From: CAVXJN01 sp963762165
GTDB taxonomy: Bacteria > Pseudomonadota > Gammaproteobacteria > JASBUN01
NCBI GenBank assembly: GCA_963762165.1
Contig: CAVXJN010000003.1
Span: forward strand, 1,302,001-1,366,000
DNA length: 64,000 nucleotides
Direction: 5' to 3'
Positions 26,447 to 35,428 of this stretch are shown one piece after another. The notes under the pieces are model-generated. The model saw only the letters and a program-made list of their open reading frames with translations. It did not search any database and was not told the DNA's origin. Both the position numbers and the translations under genes were made by a program. Numbering within the stretch: position 1 is the first letter of the stretch; each line of letters begins with the position of its first letter.

Positions 26447-27304
26447 GTGTCAATTGAGCCAGCCCGTTTGTATGTCGTTGCCACGCCGATCGGAAACCTG
26501 GGCGACATGAGCCCCAGGGCGATTCAGGTGCTGCAGTCCGTTGACCGCATCGCCGCCGAGGACACGCGCCACAGCCGACCGTTGCTGCAGCACTTCGGGA
26601 TCGACACGCCCACTTTGCCCTATCACGAACACAACGAACGCCAGCAAGCCGATAGGCTCGTGGCCGCGATGCTCGCGGGAGAAAGCGTCGCCCTGATCAG
26701 CGATGCCGGCACGCCGCTGCTGAGCGATCCGGGGTTCCGGTTGGTGCGCGCCGCGCGAGAGGCCGGAATCGTTGTGGTGCCGATTCCGGGGCCCAGTGCA
26801 ATGGTAGCGGCGTTGTCGGTGGCCGGCTTGCCCACCGACCGTTTCGCGTTCGAGGGCTTCCTGCCCGCCAAGGCGGCCGCCCGGCGCAGCCGGCTCCAGT
26901 CGCTGGCCGAAGAGAGCCGGACCCTGGTGTTCTACGAGTCGGGTAGGCGCATCGAAGACGCCATTGCCGATATGGCGGCTGCGTTCGGCGCCGAGCGCCA
27001 GGCGGTCGTGGCGCGGGAGTTGACCAAAACGTTCGAAACCGTGCGCGCGGCATCGCTGGCGGAGATCCAGGTCTGGCTGGCAGGCGATGAGGACCAACGC
27101 CGTGGCGAGTTCGCGGTGCTGGTGCACGGTGCTACCGCCGGGGACGGCGACGACGCCGAAGCCGATCGGGTGTTGCGGTTGCTGTTGGCGGAGCTGGGAG
27201 TGCGCCAGGCGGCGGGTCTGGCGGCACAGATCACCGGCCGTGCCCGCAATCGACTGTACAAACGGGCGCTCGAGCTGGCCGGCAAGGACGAACCGGAGCC
27301 GTGA
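26447..27304 (+). CDS. rsmI: 16S rRNA (cytidine1402-2'-O)-methyltransferase RsmI
   Basis: RsmI methylates the 2'-O of C1402 in 16S rRNA; RsmH, encoded at 28.5 kb, methylates N4 of the same base. The protein has about 285 residues and the tetrapyrrole-methylase fold: LYVVATPIGNLGD at the N-terminus, AEDTRHSRPLL, ALISDAGTPLLSDPG and VVPIPGPSAMVAALS. I chose the GTG at 26447; a TTG at 26435 is also possible. It is followed by the RNase P RNA gene. Confidence 0.94.
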   Translation: MSIEPARLYVVATPIGNLGDMSPRAIQVLQSVDRIAAEDTRHSRPLLQHFGIDTPTLPYHEHNERQQADRLVAAMLAGESVALISDAGTPLLSDPGFRLVRAAREAGIVVVPIPGPSAMVAALSVAGLPTDRFAFEGFLPAKAAARRSRLQSLAEESRTLVFYESGRRIEDAIADMAAAFGAERQAVVARELTKTFETVRAASLAEIQVWLAGDEDQRRGEFAVLVHGATAGDGDDAEADRVLRLLLAELGVRQAAGLAAQITGRARNRLYKRALELAGKDEPEP

Positions 27305-27378
27305 GTACCCGGTCGGCGATGGTCCCGCTATCGCCGTCGCGGCGTGCAAATAGCGCACGGCAGCGCCGCAGCAGGTGG

Positions 27379-27384
27379 TATCAT
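27379..27384 (+). promoter_or_regulatory. -10 box of rnpB
   Basis: TATCAT lies 8 bases before the 5' end of the RNase P RNA stem P1, the right distance for a -10 box. A -35 hexamer is not obvious. Confidence 0.4.
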
Positions 27385-27392
27385 GGCGATGC

Positions 27393-27762
27393 GGGAGCCG
27401 GCTGGACAGTCGCTGCGTCGTTTCACGGCGTGGAGGAAAGTCCGGGCTCCACAGGGCAGGGTGCCAGGTAACGCCTGGGAGGCGCGAGCCTACGGAAAGT
27501 GCCACAGAAAATACACCGCCTACGTGCCTTCGGGCGCCGGTAAGGGTGAAAAGGTGCGGTAAGAGCGCACCGCGCCGGTGGCAACACTCGGTGGCAGGGT
27601 AAACCCCACCCGGAGCAAGACCAAATAGGGAGGCCCGCGCGCCGCATGGCGCGCAAGACGCGGCCCGCGTCTGCCTCCGGGTAGGTCGCAGGAGGCATGC
27701 GGTGACGCATGTCCCAGATGAATGACTGTTCCCGACAGAACCCGGCTTACAGGCCGGCTCCC
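27393..27762 (+). ncRNA. rnpB: RNase P RNA, bacterial type A
   Basis: This is the catalytic RNA that matures tRNA 5' ends. The ends pair perfectly as stem P1: gggagccggc at 27393-27402 with gccggctccc at 27753-27762. Universal core blocks are present: gaggaaagtccgggctcc (about 27433-27450), cagggtgccaggtaacgcct, ggtgcggtaagagcgcaccg, ccggagcaagaccaaatag and gatgaatgactgt...gacagaacccggctta. The length of about 370 bases fits a type A RNA. The gene lies between rsmI and mraZ as in Pseudomonas and many relatives. Only a T4 follows the 3' end, so the terminator is not certain. Confidence 0.97.
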
Positions 27763-27944
27763 GCTCTTATTTTGATCGATCCCGTCCCGCCATCCGAAGT
27801 GCTGACAAGTCACCGCAAGTAGTCCCATCAAGCTACTGATTTAGGCGCCGTTATTTTGGCGGCCCCACCTCAAAAACTGCGCTCGCGGTGTGCCTAAGTA
27901 ACTGTCCATCAGCGAATTTTTCCCGATTTAAAGGCCAAATTCCC

Positions 27945-27973
27945 TTGACACCCTGGGGCCTGGAGACCAATAT
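27945..27973 (+). promoter_or_regulatory. Putative mraZ (dcw cluster) promoter
   Basis: A perfect TTGACA at 27945-27950 is followed after 17 bases by a weak CAATAT at 27968-27973. Transcription would begin near 27980, immediately at the MraZ repeats. The position is where the main dcw promoter is expected. The -10 box is poor, so the exact start is uncertain. Confidence 0.45.
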
Positions 27974-27983
27974 TGCCGAAAAT

Positions 27984-28019
27984 GTGGTGAATGGTGGTTT
28001 TAAGTGGGTAATAGTGGGT
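27984..28019 (+). promoter_or_regulatory. MraZ operator: four GTGGKN direct repeats at 10-base period
   Basis: Four half-sites occur in phase: gtggtg (27984), gtggtt (27994), gtgggt (28004) and gtgggt (28014), each exactly 10 bases apart. MraZ is known to repress the dcw promoter by binding TGGG direct repeats separated by 5 bases, which is the same period. The array begins 64 bases upstream of the mraZ start. Confidence 0.8.
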
Positions 28020-28047
28020 CTCCAGACCCCTCTCAGGGAGTTCGACT

Positions 28048-28503
28048 TTGTTCCGTGGCGTAAACGTCCTCAGCCTCGACGCCAAGGGCCGGCTGGCCAT
28101 GCCGACGCGCTACCGCGAGTCATTGGCGGAGCGTTCTGGTGGCCGCTTGATTATTACAGTTGACCCTGATCACTGCCTGCTCATTTATCCCGAGTCCGAT
28201 TGGCAGGAAATCGAACGCAAACTCAACCGCTTGCCGAGCTTCAACAAGGCGGCGCGGAGAATGCAGCGGCTGTTGGTCGGTCATGCCACCGAGTGCGAAA
28301 TGGATGGCAACGGCCGCATTCTGATCCCGCCGCCGTTGCGCACCTTTGCGGAATTGGATCGGCGCGCGGTGCTCATTGGCCAGGGCCAGCGTTTTGAATT
28401 GTGGGACGAGCAGCGTTGGAACGAGAGCCGCGAGAAGTGGCTTGCCGAGGACAGCTACGACGACGAGCACATGCCGCCGGAATTGGAGCAGTTGTCGCTG
28501 TGA
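28048..28503 (+). CDS. mraZ: Transcriptional regulator MraZ
   Basis: MraZ is the AbrB-like DNA-binding regulator of its own division cluster. The 151-residue protein contains two MraZ repeats, starting MFRGVNVLSLDAKGRLAMPTRYR and again ATECEMDGNGRILIPPPLR. The start is a TTG at 28048 with a CAGGGAG ribosome site 8 bases upstream. Its stop overlaps the GTG start of rsmH. The operator array upstream supports autoregulation. Confidence 0.95.
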   Translation: MFRGVNVLSLDAKGRLAMPTRYRESLAERSGGRLIITVDPDHCLLIYPESDWQEIERKLNRLPSFNKAARRMQRLLVGHATECEMDGNGRILIPPPLRTFAELDRRAVLIGQGQRFELWDEQRWNESREKWLAEDSYDDEHMPPELEQLSL

Positions 28504-29450
28504 GCGGGACCGATGCATCCCGCGGCGCCCATCAAGCAGTGTTGTTGCAGGAAGCGATTGCGGGCCTGGCGATTCGCCCGGACGGAATTTACATGGATGG
28601 CACGTTTGGCCGTGGCGGCCATGCGCGGGCGATCCTGGAGCGTCTCGGGCCGGCGGGACGGCTGTTCGGCATGGACAAGGATCCGGAAGCGGTGCGCGCG
28701 GCAGGCGAGCAGTTCGGCAGCGATTCGCGATTCACGATCGTCAGAGGCAGCTTCGCAATGTTGGAACAACTGGCGGTAAGCCACGGCGTCGCCGGCAGGA
28801 TCGACGGCATTCTGCTCGATCTCGGCGTGTCCTCGCCGCAGCTTGACGATCCGCAGCGCGGATTCAGCTTCCAGCACGACGGTCCGCTCGATATGCGTAT
28901 GGATCCGGAACAAGGTCAGTCGGCTGCCGCATGGCTGGCGCAGGTCGAGGAAAAGGAACTCGACGCAGTGCTTCGCGATCTGGGCGAAGAGCGTTTTCAT
29001 CGCCGTGTGGCGCGGGCGATTGTCGCGGCGCGGGACGAACAATCGTTGACCACCACGGCGGCCCTCGCCGCAGTTGTGGCTAAGGCGATTCCCGTGCGCG
29101 AAAAGCACAAGCATCCGGCGACCCGAACCTTTCAGGCGATTCGTATCTACATCAACCGTGAGCTCGATGAGTTGCGTGCTTGTCTGGAGCAGGCGGTGCG
29201 CATCCTCGCGGCGGCTGGCCGTTTGGTGGTGATCAGTTTTCATTCCCTGGAGGACCGCATCGTCAAGCGGTTCATGCGCGATCAGGCGCGCGGCCGCGAC
29301 CTGTTTCCGCCGGACTTGCCGGTGCCCTCCCACCAGCTCGGCGTGACCATGCGTCTGATCGGCAAAGCATTGCGCCCGGGGTCGGAAGAGTGCGCGGCCA
29401 ATCCCCGTGCTCGCAGCGCCGTGCTGCGAGTCGCGGAGCGGCTGCCGTGA
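28500..29450 (+). CDS. rsmH: 16S rRNA (cytosine1402-N4)-methyltransferase RsmH
   Basis: RsmH (MraW) methylates N4 of C1402 in 16S rRNA. The 316-residue protein has the SAM-binding DGTFGRGGHARAIL motif near residue 36, LDLGVSSPQLDDPQRGFSF and the C-terminal VISFHSLEDRIVKRFMR. The GTG start at 28500 overlaps the mraZ stop (GTGA) and matches the expected N-terminus just before HQAVLLQEAI. ftsL overlaps its end. Confidence 0.95.
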   Translation: MSGTDASRGAHQAVLLQEAIAGLAIRPDGIYMDGTFGRGGHARAILERLGPAGRLFGMDKDPEAVRAAGEQFGSDSRFTIVRGSFAMLEQLAVSHGVAGRIDGILLDLGVSSPQLDDPQRGFSFQHDGPLDMRMDPEQGQSAAAWLAQVEEKELDAVLRDLGEERFHRRVARAIVAARDEQSLTTTAALAAVVAKAIPVREKHKHPATRTFQAIRIYINRELDELRACLEQAVRILAAAGRLVVISFHSLEDRIVKRFMRDQARGRDLFPPDLPVPSHQLGVTMRLIGKALRPGSEECAANPRARSAVLRVAERLP

Positions 29451-29716
29451 ATCGTAGCGCCGTGGGTATGGCGCTGCTGGTGAGCGCGGTTATGGGATCT
29501 GCGGTAGCGGTGGTTTGGGCGAAACATGAGAGCCGCAAACGTTTCGTGCAATTGCAGACATTGCAGGAGCGACAGGCGCGAATGGATGTGGAATTCGGAC
29601 GCCTGCAACTGGAGCAGAGCACGTGGGCGACTCACGGTCGCATCGAGCGCCTGGCGCGACAGAAATTGAATATGCACATTCCAACACCTGAAGAAGTGGT
29701 GATAGCGCAGCCATGA
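29447..29716 (+). CDS. ftsL: Cell division protein FtsL
   Basis: FtsL is a bitopic divisome protein that, with FtsB and FtsQ, activates FtsWI. The 89-residue protein has a short cytoplasmic start, one membrane helix (residues about 5-23) and a periplasmic coiled coil (LQTLQERQARMDVEFGRLQLEQS). The GTG at 29447 overlaps the rsmH stop; the TGA overlaps the ftsI ATG. Confidence 0.9.
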   Translation: MNRSAVGMALLVSAVMGSAVAVVWAKHESRKRFVQLQTLQERQARMDVEFGRLQLEQSTWATHGRIERLARQKLNMHIPTPEEVVIAQP

Positions 29717-31434
29717 GCGGCGACGGCCCGATCCGCAGTTTTGCTTTGCGCCGGTTGTTCGTGCTGGCGCTGGTGGCCGTTGCGGCCAGCATGTTGGTGT
29801 GGCGCGCGGTTTACCTGCAAGTGGTGAACGGCGGATTTCTGCAAACTCAAGGCGACGCACGCTATTTGCGCGTGGTGCCGATTCCCGCCCACCGCGGCAT
29901 GATCGTCGATCGCCATGGCGAACCGCTGGCGATCAGCACGCCGGTGGATTCGATATGGGCCAATCCCAAAGAGCTGGTTTTGCATCGTGATCTGCTGCCG
30001 CGGCTGGCGCAGTTGCTCGGCACCGATACCGACAACCTGCAGCGCTTGCTGGCGACGGCCAGTGGCGGCGATCGGGAATTTGTCTATCTCAAGCGTCAAG
30101 TGATGCCGGATGTCGCGGCGCAGATTGCCGCACTGGACGTGCCGGGTGTCTTTCTGCAGCGCGAGTACCGACGCTATTATCCGGCCGGCGAAGTGGCGTC
30201 CCACGTGGTCGGAATGACCGACATTGACGACCGCGGCCAGGAGGGCGTCGAACTGGCGTTCAACGATTGGTTGTCCGGCCAGCCGGGCGCGAAACGGGTG
30301 ATCAAGGATCGCCTCGGGCGCATTGTCGAAGACGTCGAAAGTATTCGCCCCACCCGACCGGGCAAGGACCTCACATTATCCCTCGACCGGCGCCTGCAGT
30401 ATCTGGCTTATCGGGAATTGAAATCGGCGGTGCAGGAGCACAATGCCCGTTCCGGCTCGGTGGTGGTGCTCGATGTGCGCACGGGCGAAGTGCTGGCGAT
30501 GGTCAACCAGCCTTCCTACAACGCCAACAATCGTCGCCGGATGCGAAGCGGTCAATACCGGCGCAACCGTGCGGTGACCGATGTATTCGAACCCGGTTCG
30601 ACGATCAAGCCCTTTACCATCGCGGCAGCGCTGGAAAGCGGAAAGTATCATCCGAATACGCCGGTGGACTGCAGTCCAGGCTACCTGCATGTCGGTCGCA
30701 ACCTGGTGCGCGATGTCCATAACTACGGCCCTTTGGACGTTACCGGTGTCATCACCCATTCCAGCAATGTGGGCGCCAGCAAGATTGCGTTGTCGATCGA
30801 ACCCGAGCGCATGTGGAGCATGTTCAGCCGGGTCGGTTTCGGTACCCTGACCGCAAGCGGATTTCCCGGCGAATCCGGCGGATTGCTCACCCACTACCAT
30901 CGTTGGCACGACATCGAACGCGCCACGTTGTCGTTTGGATACGGCCTGTCCGTCACGCCGCTGCAACTCACCCAGGCTTACGCCACGATTGCCGATGGCG
31001 GCATTCTGCGTCCGGTGTCGTTTTTGCGCCGGGACAAGGCGCCGGCCGGACAACGGGTCATGTCCGCCAAGATCGCCGATCAAGTGCGCGCCATGCTCGA
31101 GACCGTGGTCAGTGCGGAAGGTACTGGCACCCGCGCCGAGGTGGCCGGTTACCGGGTGGCGGGCAAGACCGGAACGGTACACAAGGTCGGCGCCGGTGGT
31201 TACGAAGCCGATCGCTACATCGGCGTGTTCGCAGGTTTCGCACCGGTTTCCAATCCGCGTCTGGCGATCGTGGTGGTGATCAACGAGCCGCGCGACGGTG
31301 AGTATTACGGCGGTCAGGTCGCCGCGCCGGTGTTCCGGAATGTAATGACCGGCGCCTTGCGTTTGTTGGACGTACCGCCTGACGACCTGCCTGCGGTGCC
31401 CACTCGCGTTGCGCATCTGGACAATGAGCAATGA
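29713..31434 (+). CDS. ftsI: Septal peptidoglycan transpeptidase FtsI (PBP3)
   Basis: FtsI cross-links septal peptidoglycan and is a beta-lactam target. The 573-residue protein has an N-terminal membrane anchor (about 14-33), a pedestal domain and the transpeptidase domain. Active-site motifs are STIK (296-299, nucleophile S296), SSN (350-352) and KTGT (485-488). It overlaps ftsL and murE by 4 bases each. Confidence 0.97.
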   Translation: MSGDGPIRSFALRRLFVLALVAVAASMLVWRAVYLQVVNGGFLQTQGDARYLRVVPIPAHRGMIVDRHGEPLAISTPVDSIWANPKELVLHRDLLPRLAQLLGTDTDNLQRLLATASGGDREFVYLKRQVMPDVAAQIAALDVPGVFLQREYRRYYPAGEVASHVVGMTDIDDRGQEGVELAFNDWLSGQPGAKRVIKDRLGRIVEDVESIRPTRPGKDLTLSLDRRLQYLAYRELKSAVQEHNARSGSVVVLDVRTGEVLAMVNQPSYNANNRRRMRSGQYRRNRAVTDVFEPGSTIKPFTIAAALESGKYHPNTPVDCSPGYLHVGRNLVRDVHNYGPLDVTGVITHSSNVGASKIALSIEPERMWSMFSRVGFGTLTASGFPGESGGLLTHYHRWHDIERATLSFGYGLSVTPLQLTQAYATIADGGILRPVSFLRRDKAPAGQRVMSAKIADQVRAMLETVVSAEGTGTRAEVAGYRVAGKTGTVHKVGAGGYEADRYIGVFAGFAPVSNPRLAIVVVINEPRDGEYYGGQVAAPVFRNVMTGALRLLDVPPDDLPAVPTRVAHLDNEQ

Positions 31435-32960
31435 GCGGCGCGGTACAGAAATTCGAAACACGTCTCGATGCGCTGCTGGCGGGGCTGGTGGACATTCCTG
31501 CGCCGGGAGACTGCTTGATTTCCGGATTGTGTCTCGATAGCCGCCGCGCGCAACGGGGTGATCTGTATTTTGCTTTGCAAGGCCGACGCAACCACGGTCT
31601 GGAACATTTGCAGCAAGCTTTGGATGCCGGCATTGCCGCCGTGTTGTGGGAGCCGTCGCCGCAATTTTCCGAGTTGCCGCCGCCGCTGCGGGCGCGGCTA
31701 GGCCGGTTACCGGCTCTGGCCGTCAAAGGGCTTTCGCAACTGGTCGGCGTCATCGCCGACCGTTTTTATGGGTCGCCCTCGACCGCAATGTCGGTGATCG
31801 GAGTGACCGGGACCGACGGCAAAACCTCGTGCAGCCAATTCGTTGCCGCCAGCCTGGATGGGCACGGCGGTCGTTGCGGGGTGATTGGAACTCTGGGCTA
31901 CGGTCTGTACGGGAAACTCGAACCGGCCAGCCACACCACTCCGGACGCCGTGCGCGTACACCAACTGTTGGCCGACATGCGCGATCGCGGTGGCCGGTAT
32001 ACGGCGATGGAAGTGTCTTCCCACGCGCTGGATCAGGGGCGCGTCAGCGGTGTGCATTTCGAAACCGCGGTGCTGACCAATCTGAGCCGGGATCATCTCG
32101 ATTACCATGACGATGTCGAAGCCTACGCCGCCGCAAAGCGGCGGTTGTTCACCACCTCCGGTCTGCGCCATGCGGTGGTCAATCTCAACGATGCCTTTGG
32201 TCGCGACTTGGCCCAGCGTCTGGACGCCGAGGTCAGGGTGATCGGTTACGGTCTGGGGCCGCTGCAGGGCGCGGGCGCGATCGACACGGTGCGGGGCGAG
32301 CAACTTGAGCTGAACGCCCACGGACTGAGAATGCAGATACACAGTCCTTGGGGCACGGCGGCGATCCGCAGTCCGTTATTGGGTGCCTTCAACGCCAGCA
32401 ATCTGCTGGCGGTACTGACAACCGTGATACTCGCCGGTTTGAGTTTCGACAACGCCTGCGCGGCGATCCAGGACTTGCGCACCGTGCCGGGCAGGGTGGA
32501 AAGGTTCGGCGGCCATGCCGGCAAACCGTTGGTGGTGGTTGACTATGCGCATACTCCCAAGGCGCTGGAGTCGGTGCTGCAAGCGCTGCGCGCCCACACC
32601 GACGGCCGGCTTTGGTGTGTGTTTGGCTGCGGCGGTGAACGGGACGCAGGCAAACGGCCGTTGATGGGCGCTGCGGCGCAGCGCTACGCCGACTGTGTGG
32701 TGATCACCGACGACAATCCGCGCGGCGAAGATCCGGACCGGATCATCGCCGACATCATGACCGGTATCGAGCGTCAACAGGCGGTCCACGTAGAACGGGA
32801 TCGTGCGCGTGCCATTGCCTATGCCATCGGCAATTGCGAGGCAGCCGACGTGGTACTGGTGGCTGGCAAAGGCCACGAGGACTACCAGGAGGTGGCCGGT
32901 CGACGGCTTCCGTTCAGCGATCGCGAGCAGGTCAGGGTGCAGCTGGAGGCGAGTCCATGA
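31431..32960 (+). CDS. murE: UDP-MurNAc-tripeptide synthetase MurE (meso-diaminopimelate adding)
   Basis: MurE adds the third residue to the muropeptide stem. The 509-residue Mur ligase has the ATP loop GTDGKTS (127-133), SHALDQGRVSGVHF, and a DNPR motif in TDDNPRGEDP that in the family marks meso-diaminopimelate specificity. The start overlaps ftsI and the stop overlaps murF. Confidence 0.96.
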   Translation: MSGAVQKFETRLDALLAGLVDIPAPGDCLISGLCLDSRRAQRGDLYFALQGRRNHGLEHLQQALDAGIAAVLWEPSPQFSELPPPLRARLGRLPALAVKGLSQLVGVIADRFYGSPSTAMSVIGVTGTDGKTSCSQFVAASLDGHGGRCGVIGTLGYGLYGKLEPASHTTPDAVRVHQLLADMRDRGGRYTAMEVSSHALDQGRVSGVHFETAVLTNLSRDHLDYHDDVEAYAAAKRRLFTTSGLRHAVVNLNDAFGRDLAQRLDAEVRVIGYGLGPLQGAGAIDTVRGEQLELNAHGLRMQIHSPWGTAAIRSPLLGAFNASNLLAVLTTVILAGLSFDNACAAIQDLRTVPGRVERFGGHAGKPLVVVDYAHTPKALESVLQALRAHTDGRLWCVFGCGGERDAGKRPLMGAAAQRYADCVVITDDNPRGEDPDRIIADIMTGIERQQAVHVERDRARAIAYAIGNCEAADVVLVAGKGHEDYQEVAGRRLPFSDREQVRVQLEASP

Positions 32961-34330
32961 GCGGCATGTGCTTGTCGGAAGCCGCCGCAGCTTTGGGCGG
33001 ACAGTTGCAAGGCGCCGATGCCGAATTCAATGCCGTCAGCACCGACAGCCGCGCGGTGCGCGCGGGTGAGCTGTTCGTCGCCTTGGCAGGCGAACGTTTC
33101 GATGCGCACGATTTCGTAGCCCAGGCTCAGGCCAATGGCGCAGTGGCCGCGCTGGTAAGTCGCGTCTGTGGCGACGGACTTCCGTTGCTGCTGGTGGAAG
33201 ATACCCGCCGCGCATTGGGTCGACTGGCGGAGACGTGGCGCTCACGCCACGCCGTGACGACGCTGGCGATCACCGGCAGCAACGGCAAGACCACAGTGAA
33301 GGAAATGCTTGCGGCTGCTTTGTCGCAGAGCGGCGCGGTGCTTGCCACGCGCGGCAATCTCAACAACGACATCGGCGTCCCGTTGACGCTGTTGCGCCTG
33401 CGGCCGGAACACCGCTTCGCCGTGGTGGAAATGGGTGCCAACCACGCTGGAGAAATTGCCTACCTTAGCGGACTGGCCCATCCGCAGGTGGCGGTGGTGA
33501 CCAATGCCGGACCGGCGCACCTGGAAGGTTTCGGCAGCATCGAGGGTGTGGCGAATGCAAAAGGCGAGATCTTTTCGGGACTCGAAGCATCCGGAACCGC
33601 GGTCATCAATGCGGACGACGCGTTCGCCGATGTCTGGTATCGGCTGTCCCGGCATGCCCAGGTGCTTCGCTTCGGTCTCGGTACCGAAGCCGATGTCACC
33701 GCGGACTGGCAGCCCCACGGCAGCGCGTCGCGTGTAGTCATGCACACTCCGGTGGGCAGCGCCGAGCTTATGCTGCCGTTGCCGGGTCGGCACAACGTTG
33801 CCAATGCGCTTGCGGCAACCGCCGCCGCACTTGCAGTCAATATACCCCTGGAATCCATTTGCCGCGGACTGGAGACTTTGCAGCCGGTGACTGGGCGGTT
33901 GCAGATGCGCGCCGGTGTCGGCGGCCTGCAAATACTGGACGATACCTATAACGCCAACCCCGGCTCCCTGGGTCCCGCCCTGGCCGTTCTTGCCGGACAA
34001 AGCGGTCACAAATGGCTGGTACTGGGCGACATGCTCGAGTTGGGCGGCGAGGGCGAAGCGTTGCATCGCCAAGCCGGGCGCTTGGCGCGTGGCGCAGGTG
34101 TCGATGGTCTGTACACCCTTGGGACGTTGGCGCGATTCGCAACGCTGGAGTTCGGTGACGGCGCGCGGCACTTCGACGACTGGCAGGACCTGGTGGATGC
34201 GTTGCGCCGCGATTGCGTTGGTTCGGGCACAGTCCTGGTGAAGGGGTCGCGCGGAATGCATCTGGAACGGGTGGTGGATGCGCTTCTGTTGGAGCCGCAG
34301 CGCACGGCCGGCGGCAACGGGGGGCGCTGA
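32957..34330 (+). CDS. murF: UDP-MurNAc-tripeptide:D-Ala-D-Ala ligase MurF
   Basis: MurF adds D-Ala-D-Ala to complete the pentapeptide. The 457-residue protein shows the ATP loop TGSNGKTT, NLNNDIGVPLTLL, the VVEMGANHAGEI segment and DDTYNANPGSL. The ATG at 32957 overlaps the murE stop; longer upstream frame lies inside murE. Confidence 0.96.
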   Translation: MSGMCLSEAAAALGGQLQGADAEFNAVSTDSRAVRAGELFVALAGERFDAHDFVAQAQANGAVAALVSRVCGDGLPLLLVEDTRRALGRLAETWRSRHAVTTLAITGSNGKTTVKEMLAAALSQSGAVLATRGNLNNDIGVPLTLLRLRPEHRFAVVEMGANHAGEIAYLSGLAHPQVAVVTNAGPAHLEGFGSIEGVANAKGEIFSGLEASGTAVINADDAFADVWYRLSRHAQVLRFGLGTEADVTADWQPHGSASRVVMHTPVGSAELMLPLPGRHNVANALAATAAALAVNIPLESICRGLETLQPVTGRLQMRAGVGGLQILDDTYNANPGSLGPALAVLAGQSGHKWLVLGDMLELGGEGEALHRQAGRLARGAGVDGLYTLGTLARFATLEFGDGARHFDDWQDLVDALRRDCVGSGTVLVKGSRGMHLERVVDALLLEPQRTAGGNGGR

Positions 34331-34332
34331 GC

Positions 34333-35421
34333 ATGCTGCTTTATTTATTCGAATACCTGCAGCGCTTTCAAAGCGGCTTCAATGTCTTCCAGTATCTGAC
34401 GCTGCGGGCGGTGCTGGCGGTGATTACTGCACTGGTGATTTCCTTCATCGTCGGCCCGTTCATGATTCGGCGTTTGAACCTTTATCAAATCGGTCAAACG
34501 GTGCGTCACGACGGCCCGTCCAGCCACTTGTCGAAAGCCGGAACGCCTACCATGGGCGGCGCGCTGCTGCTGGTGGCGGTCACCGTGACCACCCTGTTGT
34601 GGGCGGAATTGCGCGATCGCTACATCTGGATCGTGTTGATGACGACTTTGCTCTTCGGCGTGATCGGCTGGGTGGACGACTACAAGAAGTTGGTGCTGCG
34701 CGACCCGCGCGGTTTGATTGCCCGGTACAAATATTTCTGGCAATCGGTTGCCGGACTGACGGCGGCGGTGCTGCTGTATTTGAGTGCCGATCCCGCCAAC
34801 CCCGTGGAAACCCAGCTGATCGTGCCGTTCTTCAAGGAAGTGAAGATCGCTTTGGATTGGTGGTTCGTGCCGCTGGCTTATTTCGTCATCGTCGGCTCGA
34901 GCAATGCGGTCAATCTTACCGACGGCCTCGATGGTCTCGCGATCATGCCGACGGTGCTGGTCGCGGGAGCGCTCGGCATTTTCGCCTATGCCTCCGGGCA
35001 CGCGCAGTTCGCAAGCTACCTGCAGATTCCCTCCATCCCCGGCGTCGGTGAGATCGTGGTGTTCTGCGCTGCGTTGGTAGGTGCGGGGCTTGGTTTTCTT
35101 TGGTTCAACGCCTATCCCGCCCAGGTATTCATGGGTGACATCGGCGCGCTCGCGCTGGGCGCTGCCCTGGGCGTGATCGCGGTCGTGGTGCGGCAGGAAT
35201 TGGTGCTGTTGATCATGGGCGGCGTCTTCGTCATGGAAACGGTGTCGGTGATTCTGCAGGTCGTGTCCTTCAAGTTGACCGGCCGGCGCATCTTTCGCAT
35301 GGCGCCGCTGCATCATCACTTCGAACTCAAAGGTTGGCCGGAGCCGCGTGTCATTGTGCGGTTCTGGATCGTTACCGTGATTCTGGTGCTGATCGGTTTG
35401 GCGACCCTGAAGATTCGCTGA
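34333..35421 (+). CDS. mraY: Phospho-MurNAc-pentapeptide transferase MraY
   Basis: MraY makes lipid I at the inner membrane. The 362-residue protein has about ten hydrophobic helices and the family motifs GTPTMGGAL, the DDYKK catalytic aspartates in GWVDDYKK, NAVNLTDGLDGLA and the HHHFELKGWPEPRV C-terminal motif. The ATG at 34333 begins 3 bases after the murF stop. This is the last dcw gene before the frameshift-dense block. Confidence 0.97.
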   Translation: MLLYLFEYLQRFQSGFNVFQYLTLRAVLAVITALVISFIVGPFMIRRLNLYQIGQTVRHDGPSSHLSKAGTPTMGGALLLVAVTVTTLLWAELRDRYIWIVLMTTLLFGVIGWVDDYKKLVLRDPRGLIARYKYFWQSVAGLTAAVLLYLSADPANPVETQLIVPFFKEVKIALDWWFVPLAYFVIVGSSNAVNLTDGLDGLAIMPTVLVAGALGIFAYASGHAQFASYLQIPSIPGVGEIVVFCAALVGAGLGFLWFNAYPAQVFMGDIGALALGAALGVIAVVVRQELVLLIMGGVFVMETVSVILQVVSFKLTGRRIFRMAPLHHHFELKGWPEPRVIVRFWIVTVILVLIGLATLKIR

Positions 35422-35428
35422 CGCAGCA

